Source of the DNA: an uncultured Prevotellaceae bacterium
Lineage (GTDB): Bacteria > Bacteroidota > Bacteroidia > Bacteroidales > Bacteroidaceae
DNA length: 64,000 bases
Assembly (NCBI GenBank): GCA_902800435.1
Contig: CADCEQ010000012.1
Coordinates: forward strand, 1-64,000
Reading direction: 5' to 3'
The position numbers and the translations under genes are program-made. Below the pieces are notes generated by a model. It made no database searches. It was not told the origin of the DNA and saw only the letters and a list, made by a program, of their open reading frames with translations. Below, piece by piece: positions 57,155 through 64,000 of this stretch; position 1 is the stretch's first letter; each line of letters opens with the position of its first letter.

Positions 57155-58588
57155 ATGGTCATCGACGAGATAAAATATCGCATTAGGCAGTCACTTGGCG
57201 TCACGCCTACCGCTGAACAGGAGCAGGCCGTCGGCGTGTTTGCCGACTTCATGGCCGACCGCCACAGCCGCGCAGCCATGATTTTGCGCGGTTCGGCAGG
57301 CACGGGAAAGACCACGCTCGCCGGAGCCATCGTCCGCGCCCTCGACAGTATGAAACAAAAGATTGTTCTGCTCGCACCCACGGGGCGCGCCGCCAAGGTA
57401 TTCTCGCTCTACGCCGGCAGCCCCGCCTACACCATCCACCGCCGCATCTACCGACAACGGACTGCGGGCGACCTCTCGGCCTTCAACCTGAACGTTAACC
57501 TGCAGCGCGACACCTTATTTATAATTGACGAAGCCTCGATGATAAGTCTCGGCTCCTCACTCAACGGCGAGGCGAGTATGTTCGGCTCGGGCAGTCTGCT
57601 CGATGACCTCATCGAGTTTGTCTACGGCGCCGACAACAACTGTCGCATGCTGCTCATCGGCGACCCCGCCCAGCTGCCGCCCGTCGGTGCGACGGAGAGC
57701 CCCGCCCTCTCGGCCGACATGCTCCGCGCCTACAGCATGACAGTCTACGAGGCCACCCTCAACCAAGTGCTTCGGCAGTCGCAGGAGTCGGGCATCCTAT
57801 TCAACGCGACGAGAATCAGGAACCTGCCCTTCGAGGGAAGGATAAAGGAGGCCCCGCGCATCTGCTTCGACGGCTTTACCGACATCAAGGTGGTGCCGGG
57901 CGACGAGCTCATTGAACAGCTTTCTTCCAGCTATAGCCGCGCAGGAATCGACGACACCATCGCCATCACCCGCTCCAACAAGCGCGCCAACATCTACAAC
58001 CAGGGCATACGTGCCGCCGTCCTCGACCGCGAGGAGGAACTCTGTCGGGGCGACCGCTTGATGATTGTGAAGAACAATTACTTTTGGACGGAAGGTTCGA
58101 AAGACATCAGCTTCTTGGCTAACGGCGACATCGCTGTCGTCCAGCGCATCCGCAATATCCACGAGCAGTACGGTTTCCACTTCGCCGAAGTGACGCTGTC
58201 GTTCCCCGACTACGACGACTACGAGCTCACGGCGATGGTCCTGCTTGATACGCTCACCTCCGAATCGCCGTCGCTCACCCGCGAGCAGCAACAGCAGCTC
58301 TACGACCGCGTGATGGAGGATTATGCCGACGTTCCGTTCAAGGCCGACCGCATGAAAAAGCTGAAAGAAGACCGCTACTACAACGCCCTGCAGGTGAAGT
58401 TTGCCTACGCAGTCACCTGCCACAAGGCACAGGGCGGCCAGTGGAGTCATGTCTACATCGACCAGGGCTACATGACCGACGACATGCTCGGCCCCGACTA
58501 TCTGCACTGGCTATACACCGCCTTCACCCGTGCCACTGACCAACTGTTCCTCGTCAACTGGCCTGCCACACAAGTGCAGAGTGAATGA
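57155..58588 (+). CDS. RecD-like superfamily 1 helicase
   Basis: 477 residues. Walker A 'GSAGTGKTTLAGAIV' at about residue 47, 'LLAPTGRAAKVFSLY', Walker B 'LFIIDEASMIS', motif III 'GDPAQLPPVGATESPAL', and the C-terminal UvrD_C_2-type 'YAVTCHKAQGGQWSHVYI' then 'YTAFTRATDQLFLV'. This is the short RecD2/TraA-like ATPase common in Bacteroidota, without RecBC. A role in DNA repair or processing of ends is family knowledge only. Confidence 0.93.
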   Translation: MVIDEIKYRIRQSLGVTPTAEQEQAVGVFADFMADRHSRAAMILRGSAGTGKTTLAGAIVRALDSMKQKIVLLAPTGRAAKVFSLYAGSPAYTIHRRIYRQRTAGDLSAFNLNVNLQRDTLFIIDEASMISLGSSLNGEASMFGSGSLLDDLIEFVYGADNNCRMLLIGDPAQLPPVGATESPALSADMLRAYSMTVYEATLNQVLRQSQESGILFNATRIRNLPFEGRIKEAPRICFDGFTDIKVVPGDELIEQLSSSYSRAGIDDTIAITRSNKRANIYNQGIRAAVLDREEELCRGDRLMIVKNNYFWTEGSKDISFLANGDIAVVQRIRNIHEQYGFHFAEVTLSFPDYDDYELTAMVLLDTLTSESPSLTREQQQQLYDRVMEDYADVPFKADRMKKLKEDRYYNALQVKFAYAVTCHKAQGGQWSHVYIDQGYMTDDMLGPDYLHWLYTAFTRATDQLFLVNWPATQVQSE

Positions 58589-58627
58589 TTATTCTGTGTT
58601 TTGTTTTGCTGTTTGCTGGATATTTCG

Positions 58628-58635
58628 TACCTTTG
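58628..58635 (+). promoter_or_regulatory. -7 box of the S8-S9 protease/SusC unit
   Basis: TACCTTTG, 25 bp before the ATG at 58661. Confidence 0.65.
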
Positions 58636-58660
58636 CAGCTTGAAAAAAGAAACAAGAGAA

Positions 58661-61600
58661 ATGAAGGCCAAATCACTTATTGCTTTTTATATGTTGACAG
58701 CCGCACTCCCGGGGGCGGCACAGTCGGCAGAGTCGCTGAAAGACTTTGCCGGCTGGCATAAGAACTATACGACGGAGCGCCAAGGCGCCAATGTGCAGGC
58801 TGCGCTCGACCTGCTGAAGAAAAACGGGAAGAAGCCCGCCGGACCGGTGGTGGTAGGCATCGTCGACTCTGGTGTCGACACGACGGTCGTCAGCCTCAAG
58901 GGAGCCTTGTGGACGAACCCCGGCGAGCGCGCCGACGGTCGCGACAACGACCAGAACGGCTATACCGACGACGTACACGGCTGGAACTTTCTCGGCACCG
59001 CCGACGGAAAGTTCAACATGACCAGTGCCGGCACCGAGGAGTACCGCCAGTTCAAGCGCCTGTATCCAAAATACAAGAACACGGCCAGTCGCGATTCCGC
59101 CGCCGACAAGCAGGAGTACGACTTCTATATTCGCATGCGCAAGAAGGCCAATATCGACAACTACCTGCGCTACTACGAGATAGCCAACAGGTCGAAGGAC
59201 AACCTCGACTCGCTGTCGCTGACCCGTCTGGCCGAGATGGAGAAGAATATTTACGGCATTGAGCACGACCAGGACAAGCGCCTGCTGATGGGCGACAACA
59301 TGGACGATGCCGACGACCGCTTCTACGGCAACCCGACGCTGACCATCGAGGGCTGTGAGCACGGCACGTTCGTGGCCGGTATCATTGCCGGTAATGCCCG
59401 GCAGGACCGCCGCTTCGACGGTATTGCCCCCGACGTGGCCCGCCTGATGATAGTCCGCGCCAGTCCCGATGGCGACGAGTACGACAAGGACATAGCCTCG
59501 AGCATCCGCTACGCCGTCGACAACGGTGCTCGCGTCATCAACATCAGCCTCGGCAAGTACTACTCGCCGCAAGAGCGCATGGTGAACGAGGCCATCCGCT
59601 ATGCTGCCGACCGCGACGTGCTGGTGATTTGTGCCGCCGGCAACAACAGCTGTAATCTCGACACCATCCCCTCTTATCCGTCGGGTGTCGACCGCATGGG
59701 CCGTTTTCTGCCCAACTTCCTCCGCATCGGCGCCAGCGACGAACAGAGCCATTGTGCCAAGATGTCGAACTACGGCTGCAAGACAGTCCATCTCTTCGCC
59801 CCAGGCACGTATATGGCCTCCGTCTTCCCCGGCGACAAGTACAGCCTGTCGCAGGGCACGTCGCTCTCGGCTCCCGTCGTCACGGCTATTGCCGCCCTGC
59901 TGCGCAGCTACTTCCCCTACCTGAAGGCCGCCCAGATCAAGGACCTGCTGATGGAGACCGTCCGACCCATGGACGACGCCAAGGGCAGCATTAGTGGCGG
60001 TACGGTCGACATGCTGAAGGCTGTCGAGCGGCTGCTGTCGGCTGAGAGCTGGTACCGTGCCGAGGCCGTCAGCGAGAAGAATGTCAATACCTACCACCTG
60101 TCGCCCTCGCCCAGTTTTGTTGAGGGCACGCCCTTCGTCACCTATAGGCACGAGGGCAAGAAATATTTGGTAGATGCCCGCACGGGCAAGACTGCCGCCT
60201 ACGACCAGGCCGTCGTCGATGCCTACCTGAAGAAACATCCCGTCAAGGAAGACGACCGCGGCCGCAGGGGCTTCGGCTATGGCTCCTCGAACCACACCGC
60301 CGACTCGGCCTTCACCATGCTCGGCGACCGTTACAACCTGCACGTCCGCAACAACCAGACGGGCACTGTCACGCAGCTGACCACCGACGGCTGCGACTAC
60401 GCCTCCTACTGCGGCCGCAGTGCCAAGGACGAACTCAGCGAGCGCCAGCCCTCGGGCTTCTGGCGCGGCCACTCCTACTTCTGCATGGTCTACGACGACA
60501 CAGCCGTGGGCTATCTGAACCTCGTCCACCAGATGGAGCAGCCCGCCCGGCTGGAGCAGAAGAAGATGCCTCTGCCCGATGGCAACGCCATACGCCGCTT
60601 CCGCCTCTACTGGTACAATGCCGACACTCAGGAGGGCCGCCTGCTGCCCATCGCTCCTAATGCCGACTACCATATCCAGCTCGACTTCGACCGCGAGGGC
60701 GACAGCCAGTACTTCGTGCGCCGCAGCCGCTCCGTCGACACGCTGGAGCTCTGCCGCATCAACCCCCAGACGGGCGACGTCAGCGTCGTCATAAGCGAGG
60801 TGTGCCGGCCTCACGTCAACGTCAATATGTTCCACTACCATCTGCTCGACCACGGTCGTCAGGTGCTCTGGTGGAGCGACCGCACGGGTCGCGGCAACTA
60901 CTACCTCTACGACGGCCAGACCGGCCGTCTGCTGAACCGAGTCACCCAGGGCGACCGCTTAGTGGCCGGGCGCATTGAGAAGATCGACACCCTTCAGCGC
61001 CAGATCATCTTCATCGGCCACGGTCAGGAAGGCGGCGACCCGCACTATACCTATTATTATAAGGTAGGTCTTAACGGGCGTGGCCAGCAACTGCTCAGCT
61101 ACGGCAACGGCGAGCACTCGCTGCAGCTTTCGCGCAACGGCCACTGGGCCATCGACCAGTACTCGCGCATGGACATGCCACCCGTCTACAACGTCGTCAG
61201 TCTCGATTCGCCCAAGAAGCATTACGAGTTCTTCCGCTCCGATGAGGCCGCCTACCTGAAGGCCGGTTGGGTGAAGCCCACGCTCGTCAGCGTCAAGGCC
61301 GCCGACGGCGTAACCGACCTCTACGGCGTTATGTACACACCATCCTCCCTTCACCCTTCACCCTTCACCCTTCACCAGAAACTCCCCATCATCACCAACG
61401 TCTATCCCGGTCCGCAGGACGACCAGATACCCCGCCGCTTCACCGTCGACGACAACGGCAATCAGTCGCTGGCCGAGCTGGGCTTCGTCGTCATCAACGT
61501 GCAGCCCCGAGGCTCGTCGCCCCTTCGCGACCGCGACTTCTACTGCTACGGCTACGGCAACCTGCGCGACTACCCTCTGGCCGACGACCGCCACACCATC

Positions 61601-62068
61601 GAGACGCTGGCCCGCCAGTACAGCTTCATCGACACCACACGCGTGGGCATCTATGGCCACTCCGGCGGCGGTTTCGAGACTGTCACCGCCATGCTCACCT
61701 ATCCCGACTTCTACAAGGTCGGCGTGGCTGCCTCGGGCAACTACGACAACCGCGCCTACATCCAGTGGTGGGCCGAGACCTACCAAGGCTATGGCCGCGA
61801 GATTCCGACGGCTATGGAGCTGGCCGGAAACCTGAAAGGCCGCCTGCTGCTGATGACCGGCGAGGTCGACGAGAACGTACCTGTGGCCTCCACCGTCCGC
61901 ATGGCCGATGCTCTGCAGAAGGCCGGCAAGCGCTTCGACATGATGCTGTTCCCCGAACAGGGGCACGGCCTCTACGGTCCCTACTACCAGAACGCCATCC
62001 GCTACTATTTCCTCGACCACCTCGTCCGACCCGAGGCGTTCGACATTGACATCGTAAAACATCAGTAA
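58661..62068 (+). CDS. Dual protease: subtilisin (S8) fused to prolyl oligopeptidase (S9)
   Basis: 1135 residues, secreted (signal peptide to about residue 23). Residues about 25-470 are a subtilisin-like peptidase with a full triad: Asp69 in 'GIVDSGVD', His234 in 'EHGTFVAGI', Ser401 in 'GTSLSAPVV', and the oxyanion Asn in 'CAAGNNS'. Residues about 490-870 look like the DPP4-type beta propeller. Residues about 885-1135 are an S9 alpha/beta-hydrolase with Ser1001 in 'GIYGHSGGGFET', Asp1070 in 'GEVDENVP' and His1102 in 'EQGHGLYG'. A TTCACCC repeat (61347-61376) lies at the propeller-hydrolase junction. The stop is 3 bp before a SusC gene. A single chain combining endo- and exopeptidase modules is not an architecture I know. 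Confidence 0.9.
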   Translation: MKAKSLIAFYMLTAALPGAAQSAESLKDFAGWHKNYTTERQGANVQAALDLLKKNGKKPAGPVVVGIVDSGVDTTVVSLKGALWTNPGERADGRDNDQNGYTDDVHGWNFLGTADGKFNMTSAGTEEYRQFKRLYPKYKNTASRDSAADKQEYDFYIRMRKKANIDNYLRYYEIANRSKDNLDSLSLTRLAEMEKNIYGIEHDQDKRLLMGDNMDDADDRFYGNPTLTIEGCEHGTFVAGIIAGNARQDRRFDGIAPDVARLMIVRASPDGDEYDKDIASSIRYAVDNGARVINISLGKYYSPQERMVNEAIRYAADRDVLVICAAGNNSCNLDTIPSYPSGVDRMGRFLPNFLRIGASDEQSHCAKMSNYGCKTVHLFAPGTYMASVFPGDKYSLSQGTSLSAPVVTAIAALLRSYFPYLKAAQIKDLLMETVRPMDDAKGSISGGTVDMLKAVERLLSAESWYRAEAVSEKNVNTYHLSPSPSFVEGTPFVTYRHEGKKYLVDARTGKTAAYDQAVVDAYLKKHPVKEDDRGRRGFGYGSSNHTADSAFTMLGDRYNLHVRNNQTGTVTQLTTDGCDYASYCGRSAKDELSERQPSGFWRGHSYFCMVYDDTAVGYLNLVHQMEQPARLEQKKMPLPDGNAIRRFRLYWYNADTQEGRLLPIAPNADYHIQLDFDREGDSQYFVRRSRSVDTLELCRINPQTGDVSVVISEVCRPHVNVNMFHYHLLDHGRQVLWWSDRTGRGNYYLYDGQTGRLLNRVTQGDRLVAGRIEKIDTLQRQIIFIGHGQEGGDPHYTYYYKVGLNGRGQQLLSYGNGEHSLQLSRNGHWAIDQYSRMDMPPVYNVVSLDSPKKHYEFFRSDEAAYLKAGWVKPTLVSVKAADGVTDLYGVMYTPSSLHPSPFTLHQKLPIITNVYPGPQDDQIPRRFTVDDNGNQSLAELGFVVINVQPRGSSPLRDRDFYCYGYGNLRDYPLADDRHTIETLARQYSFIDTTRVGIYGHSGGGFETVTAMLTYPDFYKVGVAASGNYDNRAYIQWWAETYQGYGREIPTAMELAGNLKGRLLLMTGEVDENVPVASTVRMADALQKAGKRFDMMLFPEQGHGLYGPYYQNAIRYYFLDHLVRPEAFDIDIVKHQ
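61347..61376. repeat. TTCACCC tandem repeat in the dual protease
   Basis: Four units of about 7 bp (CTTCACC), read as 'SLHPSPFTLHQ' at the start of the S9 catalytic domain. Confidence 0.75.
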
Positions 62069-62071
62069 TAT

Positions 62072-64000
62072 ATGAAGAAACTGCTGCTACTCTTCCTGCT
62101 GACAGCCGCCGTCCCCATCGCTTCTCCGACGGGACAGCTCTTCGCCCAGAACCCTGCCGGCGACGCCCAGGTGAAGATTGACGTCACCATCGTCGACGAG
62201 AACGGCGAACCGCTGCCCGGTGCCACCATCAAGGCCTCCGACAAGCAGTTAGGCGTCGTCAGCGACGTCAACGGCAAGGCGTCGCTCTGGGCTGCCAAGG
62301 GTGCCACGCTCACCATCAGCTATATCGGCATGAAGTCCAAGACCATCCGCGTTAACCGTGCCATGACGGGCGACATCGCCTTGGAGAACGAGACCGCCAC
62401 CATCGACCAGGTGGTCGTCACGGGCTACTCGCAGACCGACATCCGCAAGTCGACTGGCTCCGTAGGCATCCTCACCGACAAGGAGCTGAAGGACCAGCCA
62501 CTGGCCAACGTCGACATGCTCATGCAGGGCAAGCTGGCGGGCGTCAACGTGCAGGCCGTCAGCGGACGCCCCGGCGAGTCGGCCAAGATCCGCATCCGTG
62601 GTACAGCCTCCATCACCGGCAACAACGAGCCGCTGTGGGTGGTCGACGGTGTGCCCCTGCAGAAGAACATCCCCGCGATGGGCAACATGTATATCCGTTC
62701 GGGCGACTTTTCCACCCTCTACGCCAACGGCGTGGCCGGCATTGCTCCGCAGAACATTGAGAGCATCACCGTGCTGAAGGACGCTGCCGCTGCTGCCATC
62801 TACGGTTCGCAGGCTCAGTCGGGCGTCATCGTCATCACCACCAAGAAGGGTCAGGCTGGTAACATCCACGTCAGCTACAGCGGCAACGTTACCGTGCAGA
62901 CAGCCCCGTCGCGCGACCATAACCTGATGAACACCGAAGAGAAGCTGGCCTATGAGCAGAGCATCTGGGACGAGTTCTCGAAGAAGGGCTTTGAGAGCGG
63001 CACGTGGTTCCCCCGTATCGGCATCATCGGCCAGATACGCTCGGGCTACGGCCGGTTTGCCGGTATGAGCACCGCCGAGCAGGATGCCTACATCGCCGAG
63101 CTGAAGCAGACCAACACCGACTGGTTCCAGGAGTTGTTCCGCAACACCGTCAGCACGACACAGAGCGTCAGCCTCTCCGGCGGTACGGATAAAATGACCT
63201 ACTACGTCTCGGGGGGCATGTCTACTAACAAGGGTATTGTCAAGAAGTCATCTTCCGACGGTGCCAACTTCATGTCGAAGATTTCGGCCACGCCCTCGAA
63301 GGCCGTCTCGCTGAACTTCGATGTCTCGTATAGCTATCTGAAGAGTCTGGCGGCAGCAACGGGCAGCGGGCTGGATATGTTTGACTATGCCTATTTTGCC
63401 AATCCATACGAGAAACCTTACAACGACGACGGTTCCTACCGGGGCGACGAGACTTTCTTTTCGCTGCCTAAGGTCAATGGCGACGTCATGGCAGTCCTGC
63501 CGCCTAACGGAGTCAACGTCATGCGCGAGATTGACGGCACCGAGCAGGTGGCAACCAGCTCAGGCGTTAACCTGCGCGGTGACATCACCTGGCGCTTAGG
63601 CGAGCACTTCCGTCTCTACGGACTGGCCTCCTACAGCTATACGACTGATGCTTCTGACAACGAGGTGAACCAGGACACTTACACCGCCTGGCAGGACCGC
63701 CCCTTTGAAGGCTCCAACATGCTCTCACAGCGCATCTACGGCAGTATGACCCAGTCCAGCACCTCTAACCGCAACTGGCAGCTGCGTGCCCAGCTGAACT
63801 ACGGACAGACATTTAACGAGATTCATCGCATCAGTGCCTTGGTAGGTTCAGAGGTCAGCAACAGTTACGCCAAGTCAGTCTCCCGCAAGGTCTATGGCTA
63901 CGACCCCGTCACTGGCAACCATTCGCTGCCCCTGTTAGTAGTAGGTCCCTCAGGCACCTTCAGCGAGACGGATATGCAGAGCTACCAGATGATTGTCAAC
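62072..64000 (+). CDS. SusC-like TonB-linked outer-membrane receptor, 3' partial
   Basis: The frame from ATG 62072 stays open to the end of the window (643 codons). Signal peptide to about residue 28. A carboxypeptidase-like domain covers about 33-110 ('DENGEPLPGATIK', 'LTISYIGMKSKTIRV'). The TonB-box region and plug start at 'IDQVVVTGYSQTDIRKSTGSVG', then 'GKLAGVNVQAVSGRPGESAKIRIRG', 'PLWVVDGVPL' and 'VLKDAAAAAIYGSQAQSGVIVITTKKG', all SusC signatures. SusC proteins import oligomers with a SusD lipoprotein, presumably encoded beyond the window. The tight linkage to the dual protease suggests peptide or glycopeptide uptake rather than a pure glycan (inference). Confidence 0.95.
   Translation, partial: MKKLLLLFLLTAAVPIASPTGQLFAQNPAGDAQVKIDVTIVDENGEPLPGATIKASDKQLGVVSDVNGKASLWAAKGATLTISYIGMKSKTIRVNRAMTGDIALENETATIDQVVVTGYSQTDIRKSTGSVGILTDKELKDQPLANVDMLMQGKLAGVNVQAVSGRPGESAKIRIRGTASITGNNEPLWVVDGVPLQKNIPAMGNMYIRSGDFSTLYANGVAGIAPQNIESITVLKDAAAAAIYGSQAQSGVIVITTKKGQAGNIHVSYSGNVTVQTAPSRDHNLMNTEEKLAYEQSIWDEFSKKGFESGTWFPRIGIIGQIRSGYGRFAGMSTAEQDAYIAELKQTNTDWFQELFRNTVSTTQSVSLSGGTDKMTYYVSGGMSTNKGIVKKSSSDGANFMSKISATPSKAVSLNFDVSYSYLKSLAAATGSGLDMFDYAYFANPYEKPYNDDGSYRGDETFFSLPKVNGDVMAVLPPNGVNVMREIDGTEQVATSSGVNLRGDITWRLGEHFRLYGLASYSYTTDASDNEVNQDTYTAWQDRPFEGSNMLSQRIYGSMTQSSTSNRNWQLRAQLNYGQTFNEIHRISALVGSEVSNSYAKSVSRKVYGYDPVTGNHSLPLLVVGPSGTFSETDMQSYQMIVN

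Noticed and set aside
58673..60853. A 726-codon open frame antisense to the dual protease
   Set aside because: Same cause: third-position GC bias keeps the antisense frame open. The translated product is low-complexity Val/Ala/Glu without domain signatures.
1..64000. tRNA, rRNA, intact insertion sequence or prophage
   Set aside because: Intergenic gaps were scanned by eye and none showed tRNA or rRNA hallmarks. No transposase, integrase or phage structural gene was recognised.

Overview
The window is a GC-rich chromosomal segment from a member of the Bacteroidota, most likely Prevotellaceae. Evidence seen directly: nearly every transcription unit starts at a TAnnTTTG -7 box. The gene set includes a SusC-type receptor, a fused MurF-alanine racemase, a bifunctional fucokinase/GDP-fucose pyrophosphorylase (Fkp), a GSCFA protein and an ftsX-DUF3098-uppP-truB-queA-folK run. 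Several secreted proteins end in the short 'VYxLxGxR...GxYIxxGKKxxxK' tail common in Prevotella. Genus-level placement is inference.

Layout. 1-9004: a truncated GH2 beta-galactosidase and a PL11 rhamnogalacturonan lyase (pectin side chains and backbone), a large lipoprotein of the MG2 type, and a BtuB-like TonB receptor. 9090-14021: dnaA, an MCE/MlaD protein, an amidase with SPOR domain, folB, and a stand-alone relative of the NrdJ C-terminus. 14096-19713: a HEIGH-motif secreted metallopeptidase behind a ParE/antitoxin pair, then a sulfatase with its radical-SAM maturase. 19780-24543: a nitroreductase and an operon for uronate handling (GatC-like EIIC, KduI with a signal peptide, ExuT-like MFS). 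24675-35829: an M6 protease, murF-alr, and a YfhO-fkp-GSCFA-YraN operon for fucose and surface-glycan functions. 35947: luxS.

36410-42716 is the most unusual block. It is a four-gene, one-promoter operon encoding a caspase/legumain-like C13 protease, a secreted protein of unknown function, an ECF sigma factor fused through one membrane helix to a beta-barrel-like domain, and a secreted serpin. The order suggests a protease/inhibitor pair with its own envelope-tethered sigma factor, but that link is inference. 42717-43267 is a gene-free region built of nested inverted repeats. 43268-57102 is mostly housekeeping (typA, rpsO, GH28, folK, queA, truB, uppP, ftsX, queE, cls, rsmD, DUF3822). 57155-64000 has a RecD-like helicase and then a second standout: a single polypeptide carrying both a complete subtilisin (S8) triad and a complete prolyl-oligopeptidase/DPP4 (S9) triad, placed 3 bp before a SusC-like receptor that runs off the window.

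Running through all of this are short palindromic and tandem repeats that sit in frame inside coding sequence, including conserved enzymes (alr, fkp, folK, queE, cls, GH2, the TonB receptor, the sigma-barrel linker). Several occur as inverted pairs, and one palindrome is read in two different frames within one gene, which fits repeat insertion rather than protein-level selection.
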